From Larimichthys crocea (Eukaryota > Chordata > Actinopteri > Sciaenidae): a DNA stretch of 64,000 nt. A program made the position numbers and the translations under genes. This document shows positions 1 through 11,697 of this stretch, in pieces; the first letter of the stretch is position 1; the number at the start of each line of letters is the position of its first letter. Under the pieces are notes generated by a model that ran no database searches, was not told the DNA's origin, and worked only from the letters and a program-made list of their open reading frames with translations. The stretch lies in NCBI RefSeq assembly GCF_000972845.2, contig NC_040022.1, positions 19,584,713-19,648,712 on the forward strand, in the 5' to 3' direction.

Positions 1-114
1 GCTGTGTGTTGTTTATCTTATTTCTTCTTGATTTTCATCATTAAATTGATTGTTTAATGAATATGGTGCTTCTCCCACACTAAAAAGTACCTTTTGCTTT
101 CCATGTATTTACAG

Positions 115-1111
115 ACAAGAGGCTCGTATGATTTCACCCTGAAATCTTTTGAGTCATACTCTGAATACATGGAGCACACCATGAAGGAACGTTCCACCAA
201 AACCAAAGTTTCCATTGGCTTTGCTATTCCAGGCATATTTGAATTTGGCTTCAACTTGAGTAAAGACAAATATACCAAGTCAGTTAAGAAGCTTCGAAGT
301 GCTTCTGGCACGGTGAGATATCGATTATGTTCTTTTCTCCTGACCACCGCAGTGATGGTCCTAAATAAACAAAATAAAGCAAAACAAGTTCTCTATATAT
401 CCACCATATCCAACACCTGTCTCCCGCTGATTCTCTCCTCAGACTAAGAGTTTTGTGAGGGCCAAAGCAGAACTGGAGTTGGCCCAATACATGTTGAAGT
501 CAGATGGTTTGATGCTTCACCCTGAGTTCCTGCAGCGCCTACGCTCCTTGCCACAGTCCTATGTTTATGGTGAATACAGGCAAATCTACAGAGATTATGG
601 CACCCACTATATCACAGAGGCTGCCCTCGGCGGAGACTTTGAGCACACTATCATCCTGAACAAGGAGCGCCTCGAGAAGTCAGGTAATAGATGTTAGAAG
701 GGGGATGTAATAGACAACATGGTGGGGTTCCTCCTCAGTCACATCAAGTTTGGTTTAAAAAATAGTTGATTGAATGAATAGTTAATTTCATAAAGTTGTT
801 GATATTTTTATTCATTCAAATATGTCTGGGTGGTTTATAGGGATGGGCGATATGGACTAAAAAATGTATCCCAATAATTTGTAGTATTTATCATGGTAAC
901 GATAAAAATTACGATAAATAAACACCAATTCAGCCTAAACTTTTTGACCATAAATCTATCACCAAACAATAATAAAGGAGCTGGTGGTGTGTTACTGTGG
1001 GAGTTTCTATACCTGCTATATGTAACCGCTGTGAAACAATCAGGAAATAACTTTTTATTTCTCTGATTGATAACAGCTTTATCGAGGCCAGCGCTCGCTC
1101 TCTGTTATTGT

Positions 1112-1162
<51 letters not shown>

Positions 1163-3436
1163 CGCTGTCTAATCATCGGACACAAATCAAATTAAACTTC
1201 GTCTTGTCATTATTTTGCGGCGTAAATTGCAAGTTGGACACAGATTTAGAAGCTGGTACATGAAATAAACAAAGTGAGAACACACACAGGTAGATTATCA
1301 GAGTTTAGTCCATGAATCCACCTGGATAGTCTCTGCTTCACGGACATTTCAGGCTGTCTCTGGAGGTTCGAACGAGTGTCTGATTGGCGGCTGGAGCGTG
1401 AGGAAAGAGCTCCTCGCTGTGAGGAAAGAGCTCCTCGCTGTGAGGAAAGAGCTCCTCGCTATGAGGAAAGAGCTCCTTGCTGACCGGCGTATCTGCTCTG
1501 CCTTCCGCCATGTTTGTCAATATGGCGCACACATACATACGTCATCAATTGGAATTTATCGTTTTTTTCGTGGAATGACATTTTCTTACCGTGCGGAATG
1601 TTTATGACGATATATTGTAAACGATGATATATCGCACATCCCTAGTGGTTAATAACACTTTCTTCTCAGAGCACATATTTATTCTTACTTTACGTGTTTG
1701 CATTTACTATACACACACAAATGCATAAAGATAATTATCTTGATCAGTTACTGGAGTTTGACAATAGCTCTGACATTGAGTGTGATCAACTGTTCTAGAC
1801 TATTCTTTGGAAGACTACAAGCGCTGTATACAGTTAGGCCTTAAGGTTGGTGTCAACATAAAGGGTGTCTACGTGTCGGTGGCGGGTCAGGGTGGCTCCT
1901 GTGATGGCCTGCTGAATGAGATGGGAGGTAAGGTTCCATGTTTTATCAGACATCCTGCAGAATGTCCTCTGATCAGCCTCTTTACAATAGATGCTAAAAC
2001 TATGTCTATCTCTTTCTCCCCAGCGGACACAAAGCATGGCAGCATGGTAGAAGACTTTGTTGTTGTTGTGAGGGGTGGAAATAGTGAATCCATTAGTGCT
2101 TTGCTGTCTAGAAAGCTTCCCACCCCGCAGCTGATGGGGTTGTGGGGTGAAGGCGTACGTTTTAACCCTGACTTCATTCGCAGAACAGTAAGTCATTCAT
2201 TTAATCATGAGTTTTGCTTACTTTTTCTCATTTACCTTGTCTTTCTCTCTCTTTTTTAAACATTTGTAACCCCTTATCCACATGTTTCTTGTCTCCCATA
2301 ATCTCTTGTGATATAAGCACAATTAACACCCCTTTTTGTTCTTACTTTATTTTCACCCTCTCAATGTGCAGCCATAATAAAACCGTCTACAGGGAATTTG
2401 ACCTGTCTATTTGATGCAAAAACATTTACAAAAGAGTTGGTCAATGGTGGTAACAGGGCTGGCCAAATTACAAAGAGGCAAAGTGCAGCTAGGCTAATCA
2501 ATAGTTGTAAAATAAATAGCAATAGCAACTGTGCCAAATGTGAATAGGATTTCCAGTCAGCTGAATCTAAAGAAACTCAATTCAAGAGAATGTGAACAGT
2601 AAAAAGATCCTTGTTTAATAGCAACATTTCTTTCTCATTAGACTCGGCCGCTGTATGAACTGGTGACGTCCAGAGACTTCTCCCAAGATGCCACCCTGAA
2701 AAGAAACCTGAAGAAAGCCCTGTCAGAGTACCTGGCAGAGGCTAGTCCATGTCGATGTGCTCCTTGCCACAATAACGGAGTGGCTGTTTTGAGAGGTATT
2801 TCAGAGGATATTGTTTGGTGTTTATGTCAAAGTTTAAGATTCCACATCAATTAGTTACTGATTAGAAATTTTACTTTAGTTAAGTTTAGTTTGACTTAGA
2901 GGAACAATAAGTGATTTTTATCCCCCTTAAAGGATGACTAACAAAACCAGTAAAACCAACATTTTTAGAGTTTTTGTTCCCAAAAACAAAACAATAGTAC
3001 ATAAAGTGACTCTGATGATGATTACAGTGATGGTAATGAGGTTGGTTATAATTAATCTCTCTTAACAGGCACCAGGTGTGACTGTGTGTGTCCTGTCGGC
3101 TATAGCGGAGCGGGCTGTGAAATCACTACTCGGAGAAAAGGTTAGCATTCAAGATCCACAATACAAAACATTGCAAACAGCATGAACTTATGTTTCTTTC
3201 TTTGCTCTAAACCTACTGATATATTGACATGATGATATGACATATGATACAACCCCTTCCTGACAGATATAGCCATTGATGGCAGCTGGAGCTGCTGGGG
3301 CGCGTGGTCATCCTGCAGTGGAAGAACAATGACGAGGAGTCGACAATGTAACAACCCAGCGCCCAGCAATGGAGGAATGGCATGCAGCGGACTGCAGCAA
3401 GAGTCTACTGAATGTTCTGCCAAAAGTCAGCTGTGA
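115..3436 (+). CDS. c8b: Complement component C8 beta chain, 3' part (7 exons)
   Basis: Exons 115-312, 443-683, 1799-1927, 2024-2187, 2642-2795, 3069-3140 and 3267-3436 join in one frame (375 aa plus TGA) with GT-AG introns. The product is a subunit of the C5b-9 membrane attack complex, secreted mainly by liver. The visible part starts inside the MACPF domain and carries its signature (DYGTHYITEAALGG). It continues into a cysteine-rich EGF-like segment (CRCAPCHNNG, CDCVCPVGYSGAGCE) and ends with a C-terminal thrombospondin type-1 repeat ([14 protein letters not shown]). The human protein is about 590 aa, so about 215 N-terminal residues lie left of the window. The TSP1 wording and the tail-to-tail position next to the second C8 gene favour C8B over C8A. 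An 807-bp transposon sits in the 684-1798 intron. I saw no canonical AATAAA shortly after the stop. Confidence 0.93.
1114..1159. repeat. (CT)n microsatellite
   Basis: About 22 CT units in a row, inside the hAT element of the c8b intron. Confidence 0.95.
1399..1482. repeat. 21-bp tandem repeat, 4 copies
   Basis: The unit TGAGGAAAGAGCTCCTCGCT plus one base repeats four times with one to two changes in the last copy. It contains the palindrome GAGCTC. Because the unit length is a multiple of three it produces spurious repetitive open frames on both strands. Confidence 0.93.
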
Positions 3437-3751
3437 CATAACGATTTATAAAAAACTATTGTGAATATAGAAGTGAAGTCTGTGGTGTGTTTGTCTTTTT
3501 ATTTGGATAAATAATGACTGACATATAGTATGGAATAACGTCAATGAATATTTTATTAACAATGTTAAATCATGTGTAGCATCATAGCATGTATGTCTGA
3601 CCTGAAATCATCAGCATCTCAAATGGACAGACTGTGCTTGAAGTTCAGACACAAAAACATTAACACACACAGCCACATCTGCACAGCATACACTTATTCT
3701 TACTTTGAAATACAGTATGTCATACAGAGTGTCCTGATAAGTAACATAGAT

Positions 3752-3757
3752 TTTATT
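3752..3757 (-). terminator. Probable c8a polyadenylation signal
   Basis: TTTATT on the + strand reads AATAAA on the minus strand, 113 bases past the c8a stop codon. It lies in the 433-bp space between the convergent c8b and c8a stops. Confidence 0.6.
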
Positions 3758-3869
3758 TAATGTTTTAGACATTAACAAAACTGTTGTGAACAAGCAGTTT
3801 TACTCACTGAAAAAGACTATTCTGAATTATTCTGAATTAGCAATAATCTGAGTCTGAAGAAGATGTAAA

Positions 3870-6800
3870 TTAACAGCGGTGAGTCTGTGAGGAGGAGCCC
3901 AGGCAGGGTGCTCCGCCCCCGTCAGGTGCTGGATTATTACAGGTTCTTGTCCGAGTCTTCCTCCCTGATGTACAGGATGACCAGGCCCCCCAGCACGACC
4001 AAGACCCATCTGTCTTGGCATCTGTGGAGTAAAATTAAGACAATTTTAAGATGGTGTTAATAGAAGGATGTAGAATTTTAAAAAAGCATACGTCTTCATG
4101 CTGCCATTACTACATTATATTCTTTGATATTTCACAAGAGGTTTACATTTGTATTCAGGCAGTCAAATGGCAAAAAAGTCGGAACAGATCCAGGTTAAAG
4201 GAATTACCAAACACGTCAGTTAATTATTACACTGAAAATATTAATGATAATGACTATGTGTTTAACAGCTAATACCAGCGCCGGTTCTGGCCACATTTGC
4301 GCCCTGGGCGAACCCATGTTTGCACAAACATGGGAAGCAGGAGGAAACAACTAGCTAGCCTCAATATAACAAATACATGATAGTTTTTTTTGTTTAATTT
4401 GTACAAAAATCACAGTGTAAAAACAATAAACAGTTTTTTTTATGTGCTGATCTTGGGCATTGTGACTTTCTGGTGTCTGAAGGCTGGTTGCCTGGCAACT
4501 TCACACTCAATACTCATTGCACCCAGCGACGAAGCTTGTTGATTTAACACTTTTGGTGGATTAAACAAACAAGGCATAAAATCTTAATTACTAATCTTTA
4601 GGGGCGCTGGTAATCTTATGATAAAGACAGGCCCAATCTTTCCTCCCGCTTTGAGTCTTTACGCTAAGCTAAGCTAAGCTAAGCTAAGCTAAGCTAAGCT
4701 AAGCTAATTATCTCCTGTTCTTAGCTTCAAATTCCCAACATATATAAGATAACTCCCAGCAAGAAAGAGAAAAAGCATATACTCCTAAATGTCAAACTAT
4801 TCATATTCAAGAAATTATTTAAATGTATTTACTGCAATCACCACTACTAAAGACAAATGTCTTACCTCTTCTAAGAGTCTCTTCACAGGCATCTCCATGG
4901 TAGGATAATTTACAGATGCATTTACAGGAGTTTCCCGTCAGGACTGGGATCCCGTTGTGTCTGCAGGGTCTGCAGCGACAGGTGTTGAACTGCTGCAGAT
5001 ACTCATCCCAGGCCCTCTGCATGTTGGCCAATCGAGCACCTACATGGTCAGCAGCTGTGCTGAGTCGCACAAGCTCATAAATTGGCATGATCTGGGTCAG
5101 AGGGCAAGGAAGGACAAAGACAAGAAGAGAAGGTGACCACATCAGCAAAGGCACAAATTCAGTGTGAGGTTGTAACTTGGACCTCGTTTTGTTTTTCTTC
5201 TGTTTAAGAACCAGTAAATTACCTCATATTCGATGAGTACTGGGTTGTATTTGAGGGACGCTCCCCAGTTTCTGTAGGTCTCAGGGTTCCTAATAGCCAA
5301 CAGGCCACTGCTGCTGTATGTGACCCCTCCTTTCACCAGAGTAACAACATCCTCAATCAAAGCTGAATGGGTGCCTTTGCCTACATTAAAAAAAACACAT
5401 TTGTAATACAAGCTGATAACACAATGCTGCAACAAATCATCTTATTGTCAACTGATTGGAAATTAGACACACTGTAATCACAAATAAATCAAAACTGATT
5501 AGGGATTAGACTTAAGGTTGGGTTAGCCACAGCAACAGAATTCTGATGTCTCACCTTGATCAAAGCTTCCTTCTTTCTCGCATGGATTCACACCCACTTT
5601 GAGATCTACTGACGCAACGTTGTCGAGGGGAAAGGTTAGACCAACAGCGGCACCAATGCACTTCTCAACTTGTTTAGCTTCAAGCTCTGTGAGAGTCAGG
5701 GAAGAGAATTAAACAACGATTACTTCACATTACATATCCTATTGTATGATACTGACTAACGAACTGGAAAGTCCACAGTACTTGATTCTGACATAGATGT
5801 TTTGTTGATAACTACAACATATTCGAGGGTTCCTCCCATTGTCCCCTCTGTGACATAGTGGGTGCCAAATGTTTTGAAGAAGTGTGAGTACATCCCAAAG
5901 TTGTACTGCTCAGGGAGCTCCATGAGTGAAAGGTAGAAATCTTCATGAAGCATCAAGTTATTACTTCTCATCTTGAAGTGGGCCGTTTGAACTTTGGACC
6001 AAAGCCTAACGAACCCTAAATCCTGGGGACAGAAACACAGTTCTTATAGAGTGAAGGGATTTTTCAGAGATAGAAATGTTACAATAATAATTTTAAAAAA
6101 GAAAATCTGAAAAATGTAACCAAATAATGTTATGTAATAATAATTTTATACCAAATAATGTTCTTTCTTTTGGCCACAGACACTCTTTAGGTAAGAGTGT
6201 GATGAGAAAGTTTGGAGATCGTTAGCTTAGCTTAGCTTTGCATAAAGACTGAAAAGAGGGGGCGACAGCTAGCCTTGTTTTTGTCCAAATGTAACAAAAT
6301 CCGCCTCACTTATAAACACATTCAAGTTTTTTAATGTGTACAAAAAGTAGCTTATGTTACATTTAGAGCCAGGCTAGCTGTTTCCTGTTTCAAGTTTTTA
6401 TGTTAAGCTAAGCTAACTGGCTGCTAGTGCTTCAATGGACAGACAAAGTGGCATCAATATTTTCACTGACTGTGGCAAAATCTCATTCTATAATCATGCA
6501 TTTAATGCGTTAAATAAAATTGCACTTGCTACCACGTGAAACATGTTCACCTGTGGGTCAAGAGATCATACCTGGTTGTTATACTTCGTTATGTTGCTCA
6601 AAAACTCCGATTTCTTACTTCCACTCATTCCCGCTGCATAAACATAGACCCCAACTGTGATGCCAGCATTGACAGAACTCATTTCTTTCCTCGCTTCCAG
6701 CATGCTCGTCATATCTTCATAGTATTCCTGAGAGCCATGTGACGTAGCCTCGGCCTGTAACAGGTTAACCTTTAAATGTTAAACCTTCAAAATGTCTTAG

Positions 6801-8389
6801 TTCAAGCAGCCCATTTGTTAAGTGACAGAAAATGTAATGAATCACAACATTACAATACCACAAAATGGTAGGTATGGTAGTTGTAAGGTTTCCTATAGTT
6901 CTTGTATTCTTCAGTGTAGTGCAGGTTCTCACAGAATGAGTCATAGGCGAATTTCCTCCAGTCACCATTATAGACATATTCACACATTCCTCCATAGTAC
7001 TTTGGGTCAACTACATGATCCACAAATTCTCCAGTCAAGATGTTGTAGCTGGGCAAAGTGGAATAATTCAGATTAGTTATTAAGTATGAACATAGAATAT
7101 GTCTTTGCATTGCCTTTAAAACCTTTCAAGTGATAATGTGACATAAATCAAGCGGAAAAAGGTGAATAATAGCAGTAACAGCAATCGGAGCTATGCAGTA
7201 TTTACCCCTGAGTGCCACGATCAGCACCAGGGATTGGCAGCAGGGTGGAACACTTGTCTTCTCTCTGGTTAACGCTTTCACAGTTGTCTTCATCAGAAAA
7301 ATCATCACAGTCTGGCTCTCCATTACAGCGAAGGGACTGGCTGATGCATCGCCCTGGACAGACAGAGTGACAGTCTCACTCACATAGATTTACATGCACT
7401 GTAGATCGCACCTACAGACTGAGAATGTGTCGCCTGAGTGGTCGTTGATGAGACTTGCCAGTTTCTACACAGGTGAAGCCGTCTCCACAGTAATCTGGCA
7501 CCATGCACTGTGTGGTTGCTGTCGGACATGCCAGATTCTCCCACAGCATTTCAAGGCACTCTGTGCCACCAAACTGTGAGGGCCTCTCCAAGTTTCGGAA
7601 ACGGAACTGAGCCAGAGAATAAATAAAAAATAGCACTTAAAATGCAGACACACTCATATCATCACTGAGATATAAAAATACAGAAAAACTAGGCCACTGC
7701 ATTGCATTTTGTTTATAGTGGTGAAGTTAAAATCATATAAATTCACCCAATTCCATATAAGTAGCTACGTAACATTTGATATGCATTTCACTAAGCTTAA
7801 AATGTCACTACATTATAAAACCAAAGCCCACTTTTATTGACCTTATTGGAGCAGGACTGCTGAGTCCGTATAATCATTGTTCCCTTTGGACCTATTGATC
7901 ATCTCATCTATAATGAACTGCTCTGAGCTACCTCGCAAAAAAGCTGCCCAGTGGTTTTGGAGATATTGGAGAAACCCATAATAAAAACTGAAATCACAAG
8001 TTTCATTCAACATCTTTAAGTGAGCGGTTTATTGCAATTTATAGAGAAAAAAAACAAACACAATTACCTGTTTGTCTGTGCACGAGGTACAAGGAGTCCA
8101 AGATGACCAACTCCCCAGAATACAGTTGACGGGTGTAGGTCTGTTTACAGCTCTGGCCCTCCTCATCCCAGCCCAACTGCCACCCAAAGAACAACCATTA
8201 TCATCTGAAATCTTCTTCTCTATATTAAATCACTGCTATCAAGCGAATGTGAGATTTAGTAAAGCAAAGAATACTGCACCTGTTACCAGCAGTTGTCCAT
8301 GGTCTCCTAGATGCATTCACAAGAAGGCCAGAACTGATAAACAGATACAGTGTGCATAAAGCCAGGGGTAAATTAATAAATATCTCCAT
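3870..8389 (-). CDS. c8a: Complement component C8 alpha chain, complete (11 exons)
   Basis: Minus-strand exons: 8280-8389, 8068-8176, 7459-7606, 7206-7353, 7048-6859, 6754-6572, 6022-5782, 5686-5555, 5380-5223, 5091-4866 and 4021-3870. They give 598 aa (human about 584). Order: signal peptide (residues 1-26), a short propeptide ending RRAR (42-45), TSP1 (GSWSSWTPC, 58-66), LDL-receptor class A (from about 124; [11 protein letters not shown]), MACPF with FGTHY at 348-352, EGF-like (about 504-545), C-terminal TSP1 ([12 protein letters not shown]). Cys211 in DSFCENLHY aligns with the human cysteine that bonds to C8 gamma, which supports C8A over C8B. The protein inserts into target membranes within C5b-9. 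The ATG begins the hydrophobic leader. The first-intron junction (AACAG|gtgcag, ggtggcag|T) was chosen for phase. The 7459 exon uses a GC donor. Confidence 0.94.
4273..4612. mobile_element. Candidate MITE in the last c8a intron
   Basis: The 340-bp stretch begins TACCAGCGCC and ends GGCGCTGGTA, a perfect 10-bp inverted pair. I could not establish a target-site duplication, so the family is unassigned. Confidence 0.45.
4663..4707. repeat. (GCTAA)n tandem repeat
   Basis: Nine consecutive GCTAA units in a c8a intron, next to GAGTCTTTACGCTAAG. The same words recur at 6221-6420 and, more weakly, at 41405-41475, which marks a dispersed fish repeat family whose core expanded here. Confidence 0.85.
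6170..6460. repeat. GCTAAGCTAA-family interspersed repeat, inverted arms
   Basis: TTAGCTTAGCTTAGC with CATAAAGACTG (about 6221-6251) faces TTTTTATGTTAAGCTAAGC (about 6389-6415), forming an imperfect inverted repeat around AGAGCCAGGCTAGCTG. I recognise this as a common teleost repeat. It lies in the c8a intron between the 6022 and 6572 exon edges. Confidence 0.5.
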
Positions 8390-8863
8390 ACTGAAAATGA
8401 GTAGCTCGTCCTTAAAAATTAAAATGAAACATCACAAAACAGCTGTTGTAATCCTGTGGGGAGATCAGCCCCTGCAGTCTTGACCAACCACAGTGAATGA
8501 TTAATCAAGAGTAAACACATGCTCTTACCACAGTCCGGAATTTTTGTTTTTAATGGTCTATGACCCCAGATTTCCCATCATCACCCCCGCAAACACAGCA
8601 ATCCAGCCCAAACTGATTTGTTCCACCTCTCACTCTTTTGATTTGTCAATCAAGCAGCGTGAACGCGCACGGCGTTAGGTCACGCGCAGCACGCAGGTGC
8701 GCCTCACGTCTCACGGGGCGGCGCGTTCAAATTGTTTGATTTAGCATAAAGCGTCTGCAGGATACAACTCGCTTAATGTATCGACGTAGCCTGCAGCGTC
8801 GTTTCAGTTCGAACTGTTTTCCCAATTTTCAAACCTGAACAGTGATGAACAAACAGAGCTACG
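8390..8863. promoter_or_regulatory. Divergent c8a / fyb2 promoter region
   Basis: Only 474 bp separate the two start codons, which point away from each other. On the c8a side a palindromic TGATTAATCA (8498-8507, HNF1-like half sites) is followed by GTAAACA (8511-8517, forkhead-like), as expected for a liver gene. On the fyb2 side there is a CpG-rich stretch (about 8655-8725). Site identities are by eye. The transcription starts are not visible. Confidence 0.5.
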
Positions 8864-11666
8864 ATGGAAGAGGTAACTTTTAAAGGTTATTTTCAGAGTG
8901 CGTTTAGCTTCAGGCATGGTAGAGGATAGCTGTATGCAGGTAGCCCTGTGCTAGCTGTTACCCCATAATAAATACAGTTTGACTTACCAATGCTGGTTTA
9001 TATCATAATGTTTTATGGCTTTACTGAATTATTCATTCATTTTAAATACTGTTCTTGGTTATTAGGTTAGTTGTTTGTGTAATTAATTATGAAAAAAACA
9101 ACCTTTAAATTATGTTGTGTCAGCTTTGGGGTTTTGCTCTATAGATGAACCATTTCAAGTATATTTTCTGTGAAAGTAATAAATATTTCTGTTAATCTAA
9201 TGATTTATGATTTTCTTTCTCTCTGGAGGGACAGATGAACTTCAAAGCTCTGAGGGCCAAGTTTCAGGAAGATGCCCTCCTGGCTCAGTCCAAAACTGGT
9301 CGACCAGCTGTTGCAGAAAAACCCAAACACCTTCCTCCTCCTGGAGGTCACTGCAGCTCCGTGGTAAGCAGTATTAATATCGCTGTAGAAAACAGGACAC
9401 CAGTGCTTCCTCGGGTCATCTTCAGAGACAGGCTGCAGGCATCTGGAGGCAAGCGACCAATTTCCTTTCCACCACAGCCTCAGCACACCTCCCCCTCATC
9501 CTGGCTCGCTAATGGAGATGACACAACAAAGCAGTCCCTCAAAGAACGACACATGCCGCTGGTACTTCCTGTCCTGCCTGTGAAAGACCAAAAGACAGAG
9601 CTGCCAGCCAAAAAGGAGCACAAACTGGAACCAGAGCAGGGGAAAGAAGTCCACCCGCAAACTAAAATCAAGAAGAAAGGTTTGCTGCTTCCTTTCAAGT
9701 CAGCCAAAGCATCAAAAGTCAGTGCAGTAAACGGAGAGGAGCCCACGTATGCTGATTTGACCACCAGACCCTCCAGTGCTCCTGGCGAGTTGCCCTCTGT
9801 GGAAACACAAACCGCAGATGATGGGGTTTCGCTCCAAAGTGACCAATCAACTGCCGAGTTCCCCCTCTCCAGCCCAGACATACCAATCACACCTCCTTCT
9901 GCAGAGTCCGACAACAAAATTATTAGCACCTTGGAGAGGGCCAAGAAGAAGTTTTCACGCAAGCAGATGTTGATCTCTGCTAAACCTAAGAGCTTGCGTT
10001 CCCCTGACTACATATCAAAAGACAAGGTGTTCCGTTCATCGCCGAAAAACACTACAAGTGTTGAGCCTGAGCTGCCCGCGCCCCCACCGGTTTGTCTCCC
10101 ACACCTGGCTTGTATTTCAGCCCGGCCTTTCTTCAAAGCCAACACCTCTGCACGTAGTAAGTTATACTCTCTGATCAACATGTTTTTGTCTACATCAGAC
10201 TCCTTTCTAATGCGTTCATGTATTTCCCAATGGCTAGAGTTTGCGTTGGATAAGCAGTTTGGCAGGGATAAAGCTGAACTTCCTGCTGTCAAGACTGATG
10301 AACCTCATCCACCCTCTGCTCCTCCAAAGAAGCCTCTGCCTGACTTGAGGTCACTGGGGCCATTACCACCGAAGCCCACCAGACCTCCGTTAGTAGACCT
10401 CAGCTGTTACCACCTACCCACAGTCAACGGTATGTTAACTTTGTTTTCCATTTCCGTAGTTGCGTTGTTTTTTTTTGACGTATGTTTCCCCCCTTAGCGG
10501 CCATAGACTTAAGAATATGACGACACAAAGTTGTGTTTTACTTGGACATCAGCGACTGTGTATTAGCCGTACTGCAGTTCCCATTATACTTATTTGTGGT
10601 AAGGTTGAGCATCTGCTCATGTGCTGATTTTGGTTTCTTATTATAGAGGTGTCACCAGGTCTTAACCGAGCACCGAGTGAAGAGCCAGAGACTGAGCACC
10701 CATCATCTGTGCTAGACGCTCCAGAATTTCCGGACTTTGAGAATTCCGAGATTGAAACAGCAGAGGGTGAAGCTGTTGACATTGGTGCACTAGAACTGGA
10801 GGCCTTAAACTTGGTCAACACTGACCTTCCTGTACCATATGACTGCGGGGGCACTGATTTTGAGGATCCACTACCTGACTTGCCAGTGTGGAATTCTGAG
10901 GAGCCCCTTATGAGCACGGGCATCCAAGATCTGGACCTTGGCAGTCAAAACATAATACCGCTCGATCCAGAGAGCTTCCCAGAACCCGTAAACATTTCGG
11001 AGTTCTCAGAGTGTGCCATGCCAGAGCAGTGGTCTCAGAGCGAGGAGCTGAGCATAGACCCTCAGTCTAACTCTCAAGCTGATGAGACTGATTTGGGTGC
11101 TGCTGAGTCTCACTCATCTGTACAGGAAATGGAAAATGGTAACCACGTAGCATCGGATGATGGGATTCAAGCACATTCAAGGTGAGTTCTCAAATACACG
11201 CGATTCCACTTTGATCCAATGTTTCCTGTTTGTACAGTGTTGATTGTTTTTCTCCCGTCTAGTGTCTATCAACAGGACAGTTACTATGAGGCATGCGATA
11301 ATATATATGAGGACGTGGAGAACATCAACAAATCCATCTTGGGCCACAACTTGCGCAAACGTAAAGGTGGTCTGAAGAGTAAGAAAATTGACTTCATACA
11401 GGGGGTTTTCCAATATAAGAGACACTTATTTCTCAATTTTATTTAACTTCCTTTAACTTTTTTTTTTTTTTTTACAGATCCATATGCTGACCACCACCCT
11501 ACGGTAACTGATGTTTTAATCATACTTTTAGGTTATTTTGAAGAAATGCTCTGTTTCACAATCTGTATTTCCGTTGGAACAATCTGTGGTAAATTAAAAA
11601 TCATCTGTGCTTATCTCAAGAAGGAAGAGGCGGGATATAACACATGGCCACGGCATCCATGGTATG

Positions 11667-11697
<31 letters not shown>

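Larger units (their letters stand above)
838..1644. mobile_element. hAT-type non-autonomous DNA transposon in a c8b intron
   Basis: The ends are near-perfect inverted repeats: TAGGGATGGGCGATAT on the left, and on the right, read in reverse, TAGGGATGTGCGATAT (15 of 16 match). They are flanked by an 8-bp target duplication, GTGGTTTA at 830-837 and GTGGTTAA at 1645-1652 (7 of 8 match). An 8-bp duplication is typical of hAT elements. It encodes no transposase. It holds a CT microsatellite (1114-1159) and four 21-bp tandem units (1399-1482). Confidence 0.8.

Noticed and set aside
1338..1607. Repetitive frames MRKELLAV and ELFPHSE
   Set aside because: Both strands of the same 21-bp tandem array inside a transposon; no start context or family.
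9480..9962. 160-residue minus-strand frame opposite the large fyb2 exon
   Set aside because: Antisense shadow of a proline-rich coding exon, with no domain.
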